The notes beneath the pieces were generated by a model that ran no database searches, had not been told where the DNA came from, and saw only the letters and a list, made by a program, of their open reading frames with translations. DNA of 64,000 nt from Kitasatospora sp. MAP5-34. Its GTDB lineage: Bacteria; Actinomycetota; Actinomycetes; Streptomycetales; Streptomycetaceae. Made by a program: the position numbers and the translations under genes. Shown here one piece after another: positions 16,931 through 25,688 of the stretch (the first letter of the stretch is position 1; every line of letters starts with the position of its first letter). The stretch covers positions 1 through 64,000 of the forward strand of contig NZ_JARXZC010000003.1 of the NCBI RefSeq assembly GCF_029894335.1, written 5' to 3'.

Positions 16931-18204
16931 CAGGGTCTACCCCCCGAGCTGGTCACTGTGCCTCTGTCTGACGCTGATCGTTGCTGCCAGAGGCTGAACA
17001 GGTAGGTGAACGGGCCGTACAGCAGCCCGTGGAGTTCCTTCCGGCCGAGGTGGCGCGGAGAGTTCGCGCCGTTGAGGGCGGCCTGGTCGCGGGCCCGGCC
17101 GGCCCACCACTGCCGGGCGCCCCGGGGCAGCCCCCGGAGCAGGACCGCCAGCAGCCCGGGCTCGTGGACGACGGCGGCGGCCAGGACGGCGCCGAAGCCG
17201 ACGCCGAAGTTGAAGATCGAGGTGGTGAGGGCGTCCATGGTGCGCCGGTGGCGGTGCCAGACGATCGCGTCCGGCTGGTAGGCCACGGTGTACCCGTCCA
17301 CCAGGACTCGGAAGAAGGCCAGCAGGTCCTCACCCCCGCGCGCGGGGGTGCCGATGCCGATCGCCGGGTCGAAGCCGTCGAGGCGGCGGAAGAGTTCGGT
17401 GCGGAACGCCATGTTGGCACCGGAGCCGAACATACAGACCTTGAACGGCAGCAGCGGGTCGTCCGGGCGCTCGCGGAGCGACCAGCTCCGGGCGGTGAAG
17501 CCCTTCGCGTATCCGCCGTACTGCTCCACCGCCACCTGAGCCTCGGTGTCCAGCTCGGCGGGCAGGACCAGCCCGGTGACACAGCCCACCCGGCCGTCCG
17601 CCTGGAAAGCGTCCACCAGCGAGGAGACCCAGTCGGCGTCGATGATGACATCGTCGTCCGCGAAGGCGCAGATCTCACCGCGTGCCGCGGCCAGCCCGCG
17701 GTTGCGGGCCCGCGAGGAGCCCGCTACCGGCTCTCGCACGTACCGGACCTGATCCGGGTAGCGTGTCCGGATCAACTCCTCGGTCGCGTCGCTCGACGGT
17801 GCGTTGTCCACCACGATGACCTCGACGTACGGATAGCCGGTCCGCAGCAACGAGTCGAGGCACTGCCGCAGCATCCGCTGGCGGTTGTGCGTGCAAATGA
17901 CCACGCTGACCGTCGGTTGGTCGTGCGGCGCCGCGCGTCTCGCGGTGATCGGCGCGGGAGTGCCGAGCTCCCGGTGGGCTGCCTCGACGAGTGCCCGGCG
18001 CAGCCCTGCGGAGTCTCCGGGTGCAGCGGTAGCCTCAACCAGTCCGAGCGGGTGCCCGCGCAGCCGGACCAGGGCAAGCGCGCGGCCGGTCGGGCTGGTC
18101 TCCTGCAGGCCGCCGGGCGAGCGCAGCTCACCCGGCCTGTCCAGGTCCAGTTCGACGACCCGGGCGGGGCCGACCGGACGGACGGCGAGATCGGAGGACA
18201 TCAC
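16930..18204 (-). CDS. GT2 family glycosyltransferase, duplicated copy A
   Basis: 424 residues. The first 90 residues form a small extra domain (VVELDLDRPGELRSPGGL ... LVRLRGHPLGLV), followed by a GT-A domain starting VSVVICTHNRQRML with the metal motif FADDDVIIDADW near 180 and a C-terminal part with GGEDLLAFFRVL. It is clearly a paralogue of the next gene upstream (18201-19523), sharing the N-domain, central EAQ...YGGYxKGFTARSWSL and the C-terminus. Linked by ATGA and TGATG overlaps to both neighbours. Probably adds related sugars to the same polymer. Confidence 0.88.
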   Translation of the reverse strand: MMSSDLAVRPVGPARVVELDLDRPGELRSPGGLQETSPTGRALALVRLRGHPLGLVEATAAPGDSAGLRRALVEAAHRELGTPAPITARRAAPHDQPTVSVVICTHNRQRMLRQCLDSLLRTGYPYVEVIVVDNAPSSDATEELIRTRYPDQVRYVREPVAGSSRARNRGLAAARGEICAFADDDVIIDADWVSSLVDAFQADGRVGCVTGLVLPAELDTEAQVAVEQYGGYAKGFTARSWSLRERPDDPLLPFKVCMFGSGANMAFRTELFRRLDGFDPAIGIGTPARGGEDLLAFFRVLVDGYTVAYQPDAIVWHRHRRTMDALTTSIFNFGVGFGAVLAAAVVHEPGLLAVLLRGLPRGARQWWAGRARDQAALNGANSPRHLGRKELHGLLYGPFTYLFSLWQQRSASDRGTVTSSGGRP

Positions 18205-19523
18205 GGCCTACTCTCTGCCTGGGCATTCCGCTGCTGCCAGACGCTGAACAGATAGATGAACGGGCCATACAGCAGGCCCTGGAATTCTTTCCGGCCGAGG
18301 CGCAGTTGGGAGTTCCCGCCGTCGCAGGCGACGTGGGCACGTCCCCGGCGGACGGTCTGCCACTGCCAGAGGCCACGAGGCAGCCGCCGGACCAGCCCGG
18401 CCAGCTGGGCGGGCTCGTGGGTGACGGCGGCGGCCAAGTAGGCGCCGAAGCCGACGCCGAAGCCGTAGATCTGGGCGGTCAGGGCGTCCATGGTGCGCCG
18501 GTGGCGGTGCCAGGCGATCGCCTCCGGCTGGTACGCCACGGTGTGCCCGCCGGTCAGGACCTGGAAGAAGGCCAGCAGATCCTCGCCGCCGCGCGAGCGG
18601 GTGCCGGCGCCGGTCGCGGTGTCGAAGCCGCCGAGGCTGCGGAGCAGCTCGGTCCGGAAGGCCATGCTGGCACCCGTGCCGAACTTGCCGACAGAGAACG
18701 GTAGGAGCGGGTCGTCGGCGCGGTCGCTGAGCGACCAGCTCCGGGCGGTGAAACCCTTCGAGTAACCACCGTACTGTTCGAACCCGGCCTGTGCCTCGGT
18801 GTCCAGCTCGGCGGGCAGGACCAGCCCGGTGACACAGCCCACCCGGCCGTCCGCCTGGAAAGCGTCCACCAGGGCGGACACCCAGCCGGCGTCGACAAGG
18901 GCGTCGTCATCGGTGAAGGCGCAGATCTCGCCACGCGCCGCGGCCAGCCCGGCGTTGCGAGCCCGGGCCAGGCCCGCCACCGGCTCGCGCAGGTAGCGGA
19001 CCTGGTCCAGATAACGCGCCCGGACCAACGCCTCGGTGGCGTCGTCCGAGGGCGCGTTGTCCACGACGAGGACCTCGACATGCGGATAGCCGGTCCGCAG
19101 CAGGGAGTCGAGGCACTGTCGCAGCATCCCCTCCCGGTTACGAGTGCAGACGATCACACTCACCGTTGGGGGTTCCGCCGACGCCCGGCCGCTGCCGACC
19201 CGACCGGGAAGCGCACCGGGCGCCGCGGAGGACTTGGACGGTATGTACAGCTCGCGATGTGCGGCATCGACCAGCGCCCGGCGCAGTCCGGCGGTGTCGC
19301 CGGGTGCTCCGGTGGCCTTGACCAGTCCGAGCGGGTGTCCGTGCAGTCGCACCAACGCCAACACGCGTCCGTCCGGGTCGACCGGTCCGAGACCGCCGGG
19401 TGAGCGCAACTCACTCGGCTCGTCCAAGTCCAGTTCGGCCACCCGGACGGGGGTGTAGAGCGAGTCGCGGGCGACGGGGCAGGGGCAGGCTGCTGCGGTG
19501 CGCCGGTCGGAGCCATTCATCAT
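18201..19523 (-). CDS. GT2 family glycosyltransferase, duplicated copy B
   Basis: 440 residues from ATG 19523 (a second ATG at 19520). Same architecture as the adjacent paralogue: N-terminal VAELDLDEPSELRSPGG module, GT-A core with VSVIVCTRNREGML and FTDDDALVDAGW, then GGEDLLAFFQVL and a matching C-terminal tail. The copies differ at many positions, so the duplication is not recent. ATGA overlaps at both ends tie it into the operon. Confidence 0.88.
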   Translation of the reverse strand: MMNGSDRRTAAACPCPVARDSLYTPVRVAELDLDEPSELRSPGGLGPVDPDGRVLALVRLHGHPLGLVKATGAPGDTAGLRRALVDAAHRELYIPSKSSAAPGALPGRVGSGRASAEPPTVSVIVCTRNREGMLRQCLDSLLRTGYPHVEVLVVDNAPSDDATEALVRARYLDQVRYLREPVAGLARARNAGLAAARGEICAFTDDDALVDAGWVSALVDAFQADGRVGCVTGLVLPAELDTEAQAGFEQYGGYSKGFTARSWSLSDRADDPLLPFSVGKFGTGASMAFRTELLRSLGGFDTATGAGTRSRGGEDLLAFFQVLTGGHTVAYQPEAIAWHRHRRTMDALTAQIYGFGVGFGAYLAAAVTHEPAQLAGLVRRLPRGLWQWQTVRRGRAHVACDGGNSQLRLGRKEFQGLLYGPFIYLFSVWQQRNAQAESRP

Positions 19524-20353
19524 CGCTCCCCCACGGCGTGGAGCGCCGCGGACCGGGCGCCGGGGCGCTCGGCGAGCAAGGTCCGCAGCACCCGACGGCC
19601 GTCGGAGACGGCGTGGAGGTGCGAGCGGCCACTGCGGCGGGGAAGTTCGAGGCTCGGCACCTCGGCGATCCGAAGGCCCGAGCGGAGGGCGTGCGCGATC
19701 ATCTCGGCCTCGATCTCGAAGCCCGAGGAGCGCAGGTCCAGTTCATTCAGGAAGCTGCGCCGGAAGGCGCAGAAGCCGTAGCAGAGATCGGTCAGCTTGG
19801 CGTGATAGAGCCGGTTGACCACCGTGAGCAGCGCCCGGTTCCCGAGCGCGCGGATCCGGGTGAAGTCGAGCGAGCCGCCGCCGGCGATGCAGCGCGAGCC
19901 CTTGACGAAGTCGTAGCCGTTGTCCAGGAAGTGCAGATAGTGCGGGATCTCGCCGGGCCACATCGACCCGTCGGCGTCCATCATCACGATGTACTCGCCG
20001 GTAGCGGCCTCGAAGCCGGTGCGCAGCGCGTTCCCCTTGCCCGGGCCGCCGCTCTGCTGCACGCTGCGGACGGTGGGCAGGCAGTGCTCGGCCATCGTCA
20101 GCGTGGCGTCGGTGGAGGAACCGTCCACCAGGATGACCTCGTTCACGCAGCGCGGGATCTGCTCGAACACCCAGGGGATGTTCTGCGCCTCGTTGCGGGC
20201 CGGGACGATCAGGCTGACGGAGTGCGTGGTGGCGTAGCCGTCGGTCGCGCGGCGCATCGGCGGCCGCGGATCGAGGTGGTCGGTGGCCCGGCGCATCGGA
20301 CGGCCGTCGCGGACGGCGTAGGGGAGGACGTGGGGAGGCAGAGTGGTGCTCAT
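19520..20353 (-). CDS. GT2 glycosyltransferase, dolichyl-phosphate-mannose-synthase type
   Basis: 277 residues from ATG 20353 with GAGAGG upstream; longer in-frame starts lack support. SLIVPARNEAQNIP, ILVDGSSTDAT, GPGKGNALRTGFEAATG and MMDADGSMWPGE give the GT-A fold and DxD metal site of DPM1/Ppm-like enzymes, which load a sugar onto a polyprenyl phosphate. The N-terminal 45 residues contain a tandem MRRATD repeat. First gene of the operon, so it may supply a lipid-linked sugar for the membrane GT-C-like protein (inference). Confidence 0.88.
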   Translation of the reverse strand: MSTTLPPHVLPYAVRDGRPMRRATDHLDPRPPMRRATDGYATTHSVSLIVPARNEAQNIPWVFEQIPRCVNEVILVDGSSTDATLTMAEHCLPTVRSVQQSGGPGKGNALRTGFEAATGEYIVMMDADGSMWPGEIPHYLHFLDNGYDFVKGSRCIAGGGSLDFTRIRALGNRALLTVVNRLYHAKLTDLCYGFCAFRRSFLNELDLRSSGFEIEAEMIAHALRSGLRIAEVPSLELPRRSGRSHLHAVSDGRRVLRTLLAERPGARSAALHAVGER

Positions 20354-20694
20354 CGGGCGGCCTCTCGGGAGGCGGCGGCACGCCGGTACCGACAGACCGG
20401 TACCCACGGGCGTACCCCGGGTGACAGGGCGGCGGGCCCATGCGCGGTGAGGCGCGGGGCGCGGCCCCGGAGAAATGTGAGCGATCCTCGACACGGAGGG
20501 CTTCTCGACTACTCCCCCGAAGCCCCGCGGTGCGCCGAAGCGCCCGACATGAACAACAACTGGCGGAAATACCCCCACCGCTGGAAAGCGATGCCTTCGC
20601 AAGCGGTGCCAGGGCCTCATCATCGAACGCGCTCTCACGCCAAGTCAAGAGGTTTGTCGGGAAATGTCCCATATTTCCATTTTCCCGGGCCGAG
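20354..20694. other. 341-bp promoter region of the glycan operon
   Basis: Lies between the c-di-GMP enzyme stop and the first GT2 start, both on the minus strand. On the minus strand TTGACT near 20636 could be a -35 with a weak GATGAT about 18 bases on. The perfect dyad at 20660-20678 lies just upstream. No gene supported. Confidence 0.4.
20660..20678. promoter_or_regulatory. perfect dyad GGAAAT-N7-ATTTCC
   Basis: Arms at 20660-20665 and 20673-20678, 7-base spacer, in an AT-rich stretch just upstream of the possible -35 for the glycan operon and 17 bases after the c-di-GMP gene stop. Likely a transcription-factor site; it does not match the BldD box. Confidence 0.4.
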
Positions 20695-22818
20695 CTACTT
20701 CGAGAGCCCGGCCTCGGAGATCCGCCGGGCGATCTCGGCGGGCCGCGCCGGGCGGCCGAAGTGCCAGCCCTGGGCCCAGTCGCAGCCCATCAGCCGCAGC
20801 CGGTCGGCGTCCGCGCCGCTCTCCACACCCTCGGCGGTGACGGTCAGTCCGAGGGTGTGCGCCAGCGAGACCAGTCCGCTGACGATCCGCCAGCCCAGGT
20901 GGGTGTCCTTGGTGGGGTCGTGGAGGTCGCCGACGAAGGAGCCGGCGATCTTCAGCCCGGAGACCGGCAGGTCACGCAGGTAGGCGAGGTTGGACCAGCC
21001 GGTGCCGAAGTCGTCGACGGCGAGCGAGACGCCCATGTCGACCACCGCGTGCAGCGCCTTCAGCGCCTCGTCCTCCGGGCCGACCACGGTGCTCTCGGTG
21101 ATCTCCAGCTGCAGCTTGGCGGGGTCCAGGCCGGTGGAGCGCAGAATCCGGTCGATGTCGCCGACCAGGCCGGCATTCCGGGCCTGACGGACCGCCAGAT
21201 TGACATTCAGCTGCGGGGCCGCGGAGCCGAACCGCCGTACCCAGTCGGCCGCCTGACCGCACGCCTGCTCCAGCACCCAGCGCCCGAGCGGCATGATCAG
21301 ACCGGTCTCCTCGGCGGTGGCGATGAACTCCTCCGGGCCCAGCACACCCAGCTGCGGGTGCCGCCAGCGCACCAGCGCCTCGACCGCGACCAGCGAGTTG
21401 TCCTCCAGCGAGCAGAGCGGCTGGTAGTCGATGAAGAACTCGCCCCGGTCCAGCGCGGCGGGCATCCGCACCGACACCGCGTACCGGCTCACCGCTCGCG
21501 CGTTCTCCTTCGGGTCGAACAGCGTCCAGCGCCCGCGCCCGGCCTCCTTGGCGCGGTAGAGCGTGAGGTCGGCGGCCCGGACGGCGGCGCTCGGGGTGGT
21601 GGTCGCCACCCGGCGCTCCAGTACGCCGATGCTGGCCCCGACCGCCAGCCGGTGGTCCCCGATCAGCACCGGCTTGGCGAGCGCGGCCAGCACCGTCTTC
21701 GCGGCGGCCACCGCCTCCTGCTCGCCCCGGCAGTTCTCCAGCAGCACGACGAACTCGTCGCCGCCCAGGCGCGCCACCATGTGCCCGAGCGGTGTCAGCA
21801 CGGACTCCAGCCGGGCGGCCACCGCCGCCAGCAGCAGGTCGCCGGTCTCGTGGCCCAGCGAGTCGTTGACCACCTTGAACCCGTCCAGGTCCACGTAGCA
21901 GAGCCCGAACCGGGCACCCGGCTCCGGCTCCTCGAACAGCTTCTCCAGGCGCTCGAAGAAGGCCACCCGGTTCGGCAGGCCGGTCAGCGGGTCGTGGGTC
22001 GCCTGGTGGCGCAGCCGCTCCTGCAGGCGGTAACGGTCGGTGATGTCCTCCAGCATCGCCACCTGGTACTGCGGCCTGCCCTCGTCGTCACGGATCAGCG
22101 AGACGGTCAGGTGCGTCCAGACCACCTCGCCGTCGCGGCGGTAGTAGGGCTTGTCGAACTGGAGGTAGTCGCGCTTACCGGTGATCAGTTCCTCGTACGC
22201 CTCCCAGACGCCCGGGGTGTCCTCGGGGTGGACCAGCTCGTTGACCTTGTGGCCCTGGAGGTCCTCAGGGCGGGCGCCGAAGATCTCCTGCAGGGCGCGG
22301 TTGACCGCCAGGATGTTGCCCTCGACGTCGCCGATGCCGATCCCGATCGCCGCGCTCTCGAACAGCGCGCGAAAACGGGTCTCCGAGGCCCGGAGCGCCC
22401 GCTCCACCTCCTGCCGCGCGGTGTCCGCCGCAAGCCGGATCGCCTCCTGCTCGCGCAGCGTGCGCTCGCGCAGCGCGGCGGCCCAGCCCGCCGCGAAGGC
22501 GCCGCAGAGCGCCGGGCCGCGCTCGTCCGCCACCGGGTGCTCGTGCAGCAGCTCGACCGCCTGGGCCAGCACCACCGGGTCGGTGAAGTGGGCGTCCACC
22601 AGCAGCGCGCCGGCCTCGGCGGCGAGCGCGGACTCGAACGGGTCCTCCTGCTGGGCCCGGTGCAGCAGGGCCGCCGTCCGGGAGACCAGCCGGCCCAGGA
22701 TGCCGGGGTGCACGGCGACGCCGTGCCCGGCCTCCAGCAACCGGGCCCACTCGTCGTGGAAGCTGGCAGCGGCGCTGTCCCCCACCGGTGCCCCCGTGTT
22801 CGGTGCCCCCGTGTTCAC
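20695..22818 (-). CDS. PAS-GGDEF-EAL cyclic-di-GMP turnover protein
   Basis: 707 residues from GTG 22818, whose GTGA overlaps the upstream methyltransferase stop; an ATG at 22896 inside that gene is less likely. Residues 1-125 are an uncharacterised helical region; a PAS/PAC pair spans about 140-265; GGDEF at 352-356 is intact, with no RxxD inhibitory site just before it; EAL at 480-482 with later LEITEST, DDFGTGWSNLAYL and EGVES keeps phosphodiesterase motifs. It could make and degrade c-di-GMP, the messenger that controls BldD and development in Streptomyces. A 15-bp direct repeat encodes NTGAPNTGAP at the start. It sits directly upstream of the glycan operon. Confidence 0.92.
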   Translation of the reverse strand: MNTGAPNTGAPVGDSAAASFHDEWARLLEAGHGVAVHPGILGRLVSRTAALLHRAQQEDPFESALAAEAGALLVDAHFTDPVVLAQAVELLHEHPVADERGPALCGAFAAGWAAALRERTLREQEAIRLAADTARQEVERALRASETRFRALFESAAIGIGIGDVEGNILAVNRALQEIFGARPEDLQGHKVNELVHPEDTPGVWEAYEELITGKRDYLQFDKPYYRRDGEVVWTHLTVSLIRDDEGRPQYQVAMLEDITDRYRLQERLRHQATHDPLTGLPNRVAFFERLEKLFEEPEPGARFGLCYVDLDGFKVVNDSLGHETGDLLLAAVAARLESVLTPLGHMVARLGGDEFVVLLENCRGEQEAVAAAKTVLAALAKPVLIGDHRLAVGASIGVLERRVATTTPSAAVRAADLTLYRAKEAGRGRWTLFDPKENARAVSRYAVSVRMPAALDRGEFFIDYQPLCSLEDNSLVAVEALVRWRHPQLGVLGPEEFIATAEETGLIMPLGRWVLEQACGQAADWVRRFGSAAPQLNVNLAVRQARNAGLVGDIDRILRSTGLDPAKLQLEITESTVVGPEDEALKALHAVVDMGVSLAVDDFGTGWSNLAYLRDLPVSGLKIAGSFVGDLHDPTKDTHLGWRIVSGLVSLAHTLGLTVTAEGVESGADADRLRLMGCDWAQGWHFGRPARPAEIARRISEAGLSK

Positions 22819-23621
22819 GAGCGGAATCCGACGCCCACCAGGCCGGTCATCCGCTCGGGGTGCGGACCGACGGCCAGTGGGTTCTCCGGGCGCCACTCGG
22901 GCAGGTAGACCACACCGGGCTCGACCAGCTCGAAGCCGTCGAAGAAGCCGGTGATCTGCTGCGGCGTGCGCATGGTGAGCGGGGTCGGGGTGAGCCGGTA
23001 GAGGTCCTGGTGCGGGCCGGCCTGGTCCGGGCGGCCCTCCGTCGAGGCGTGGCAGAGCGCCAGCGCGCTGCCCGGCGGCAGGGCGTCGCGCAGCGTCGCG
23101 ACCAGCTTGCCGGGCTCCTCCTCGTCGGTCACGAAATGCAGGACGGCGACCAGCATCAGGGCGACGGGCTCGCCCGCGCCCAGCAGGCCGGCCACCTCGG
23201 GACGGGCCAGCAGGTCCTGTACCGAACGCAGATCGGCCTCGACCACCTGGCTCAGCGGGTCGTCCTTGAGCAGCAGCCGGCTGTGCGCCACCGCGACCGG
23301 GTCCCGGTCGACGTAGACCACCCGGGCCTCGGGCCGGATCGTCCGAGCGACCTCGTGGACGGCGCCGAAGGTCGGGATGCCCGAGCCGATGTCCAGGAAC
23401 CGGGTGATCCCCCGCTCGGCGAGGAACTGCACCGCGCGGCGCAGGAACGCCCGGTTCGACCGCATGATGGCCGGCAGGTCGGGCCAGAGCTCCATCGCCC
23501 GGCGGGCCATCTGCCGGTCGGCCTCGAAGTTGTGGGAGCCGCCGAGGTAGTAGTCGTACACCCGGGCGGCGTTGGGCTTGTCCAGGTCGGTTCCGGCGGG
23601 TACCCAGTTCGGCCGCTTCAT
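22815..23621 (-). CDS. SAM-dependent methyltransferase, DUF574 family
   Basis: 268 residues from ATG 23621, with GGAAGGGG seven bases upstream. Characteristic DUF574 start (NAARVYDYYLGGSHNFEADR), SAM motif FLDIGSGIPT, VVYVDRDPVAVAHSR, and MLVAVLHFV. These methyltransferases are greatly expanded in Streptomyces; substrates are unknown. Stop overlaps the GTG of the GGDEF-EAL gene by 4 bases, so the two are translated together, which suggests a functional link. Confidence 0.88.
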   Translation of the reverse strand: MKRPNWVPAGTDLDKPNAARVYDYYLGGSHNFEADRQMARRAMELWPDLPAIMRSNRAFLRRAVQFLAERGITRFLDIGSGIPTFGAVHEVARTIRPEARVVYVDRDPVAVAHSRLLLKDDPLSQVVEADLRSVQDLLARPEVAGLLGAGEPVALMLVAVLHFVTDEEEPGKLVATLRDALPPGSALALCHASTEGRPDQAGPHQDLYRLTPTPLTMRTPQQITGFFDGFELVEPGVVYLPEWRPENPLAVGPHPERMTGLVGVGFRS

Positions 23622-23840
23622 CACGGCACCCCTTCCGGATCTGTGGCGGACATCAGCTCTGTGTCGGACGAGCTCGGTAGAAAGTCTGTGAGAAGACAAG
23701 CTCGGTAGCAGACACCAGTCGGATCTGCGTCAGACAACAGGCGATAAAGATCTTCCTACCAACGGACCCTACCCGCAACCGGAGCTCATCCGCCTGCCGT
23801 GACGTGCCCGGTTACGGTACCCGGCGCAGAATGAAGGGCG
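23622..23840. promoter_or_regulatory. divergent promoter region, methyltransferase / GH15
   Basis: 219 bases with a direct repeat agctcggtag (near 23669 and 23698) and an AT-rich patch around 23743-23760. It must hold the promoters of both the DUF574/c-di-GMP pair and the GH15 gene; individual hexamers are not clear. Confidence 0.35.
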
Positions 23841-25658
23841 ATGACCGGACTACTGATCGAGGACTACGCCCTGATCGGCGACCTGCAGACGGCCGCCCTG
23901 GTCGGACGGGACGGCTCGGTCGACTGGCTCTGCCTGCCCCGGTTCGACTCCCCCAGCTGCTTCGCCGGACTGCTCGGTGACGACCGGCACGGCGGCTGGC
24001 GGCTCGCCCCCGCCGGTGGCGGCCTGTGCACCGGGCGGCGGTACCGGGGCGACACCCTCGTCCTGGATTCGGTCTGGGAGACCGTCGGCGGGGACGTCCG
24101 GATCACCGACTTCATGCCACGCCGTGAACACTCCCCGCAGCTGATCCGGATCGTCGAGGGGCTGCGCGGCGAGGTACCGATGCGCGGCGACCTGCGGCTG
24201 CGGTTCAACCACGGCCGGATCGCGCCCTGGGTGCGCCGCACCGACCACCACCGGATCGCCGTCGCGGGCCCCGACTCCGCCTGGCTGCGCGTCCCGCCCG
24301 GGGTACACACGTACGGCGACGACGGCGCCACCAGCTCGGACTTCACCGTCCGGGCGGGCGAACGGGTGCCGTTCGTCCTCACCTGGCAGCCCTCCCACCT
24401 CTCCACCGCACCCCGTACCGACACCGACCGGGCGCTGCAGCGGACGGTCGACGACTGGGAGCGCTGGGCGGCCGGCTGCCGGTACCAGGGCGAGTGGCGG
24501 CCGCAGGTGCTGCGCTCCCTGATCACCCTCAAGGCGCTGACCTACGCCCCCACCGGGGGCATCGTCGCGGCCCCCACCACCTCGCTGCCCGAGCGGCTCG
24601 GCGGGATGCGCAACTGGGACTACCGGTTCTGCTGGCTGCGGGACTCCAGCATGACGCTCGCCGCCCTGCTGCGGAGCGGCTACCGCGAGGAGGCGGCCGC
24701 CTGGTACACCTGGCTGCTGCGGGCCATCGCCGGTGACCCGGCCGACCTCCAGGCGGTGTACGGGGTCGCGGGCGAGCGCGGCCTGCCCGAGACCCAGGCC
24801 TCCTGGCTGCCCGGCTACCAGGGCTCGGCACCCGTCCGACTCGGCAACGCCGCCGTCCGGCAGCTCCAACTCGACGTCTACGGCGAGGTGGTGGACACCC
24901 TGGAGCTGGCGCTGCTGGCCGGTCTGCCGATGGAGCGCAAGGTCTGGCGGCTGCTGCGCACCCTGATGGCCTTCCTCGAGGAGCACTGGCGGCAGCCCGA
25001 CGAGGGGCTCTGGGAGTTCCGGGGCGAGCGGCGGCACTTCGTCCACTCCAAGATCATGACCTGGGTCGCCGCCGACCGGGCCGTCCGGATGGCCGAGACC
25101 ACCGGCCTGCCCGCACCGCTGGAACGCTGGCGGGCCATGCGCGACGCGGTGCACGCCGACGTCTGTGCCAACGGCTACGACCCGGACCGTGGGGTGTTCG
25201 TCCAGCACTACGGCGGACGGGAGTTGGACGCCGCGACGCTGTTCGTCGCGAAGACCGGCTTCCTCCCGCCGGACGACCCACGGGTGATCCGCACCATCGA
25301 CGCCGTCCGCACCGAGCTGGACCACGGCGGCTTCGTCCGGCGCTACGCCCCCGGGCTGGGCCGAGGTGGATCGCCGGACTCCGACGGACAGCGCGGCGCC
25401 GACGGATTGCCCGGGTCCGAAGGGGCCTTCCTGGCCTGCTCGTTCTGGCTCGCCGACGCCCTCGCGCTCACCGGGCGGACGGGCGAGGCCCGGGAGCTGT
25501 TCGGGCGGGTGGTGGCGCTCGGCAACGACCTCGGGCTGCTCTCCGAGGAGTGGGATCCGATCACCCGGCGCCAGTTGGGCAACACCCCGCAGGCGTTCAC
25601 CCACGTCGCCCTGGTCAACACGGCCTTCGGCCTGGGCGCGGGGCCTGACGGCACGTAA
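23841..25658 (+). CDS. GH15 family glycoside hydrolase (glucoamylase/trehalase-like)
   Basis: 605 residues, the usual size. N-terminal beta-sandwich begins IEDYALIGDLQTAALVGRDG then VDWLCLPRFDSP, the standard opening of bacterial GH15 proteins; the (alpha/alpha)6 barrel has RNWDYRFCWLRDSS (about 257-270) and ends with LLSEEWDPITRRQLGNTPQA, containing the catalytic base Glu and the GNxPQAFxH signature. No signal peptide, so it is cytoplasmic, acting on glycogen-type alpha-glucans or trehalose; the sequence does not discriminate. Monocistronic or followed by the HTH_42 gene 30 bases on. Confidence 0.92.
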   Translation: MTGLLIEDYALIGDLQTAALVGRDGSVDWLCLPRFDSPSCFAGLLGDDRHGGWRLAPAGGGLCTGRRYRGDTLVLDSVWETVGGDVRITDFMPRREHSPQLIRIVEGLRGEVPMRGDLRLRFNHGRIAPWVRRTDHHRIAVAGPDSAWLRVPPGVHTYGDDGATSSDFTVRAGERVPFVLTWQPSHLSTAPRTDTDRALQRTVDDWERWAAGCRYQGEWRPQVLRSLITLKALTYAPTGGIVAAPTTSLPERLGGMRNWDYRFCWLRDSSMTLAALLRSGYREEAAAWYTWLLRAIAGDPADLQAVYGVAGERGLPETQASWLPGYQGSAPVRLGNAAVRQLQLDVYGEVVDTLELALLAGLPMERKVWRLLRTLMAFLEEHWRQPDEGLWEFRGERRHFVHSKIMTWVAADRAVRMAETTGLPAPLERWRAMRDAVHADVCANGYDPDRGVFVQHYGGRELDAATLFVAKTGFLPPDDPRVIRTIDAVRTELDHGGFVRRYAPGLGRGGSPDSDGQRGADGLPGSEGAFLACSFWLADALALTGRTGEARELFGRVVALGNDLGLLSEEWDPITRRQLGNTPQAFTHVALVNTAFGLGAGPDGT

Positions 25659-25688
25659 TCTCGGCAGCGAGCCGACCGGAGGTCCAGC

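Noticed and set aside
20354..20694. BldD box controlling the EPS operon
   Set aside because: No AGTGA-N-TCAC-like dyad found; the only good symmetry is GGAAAT-N7-ATTTCC.
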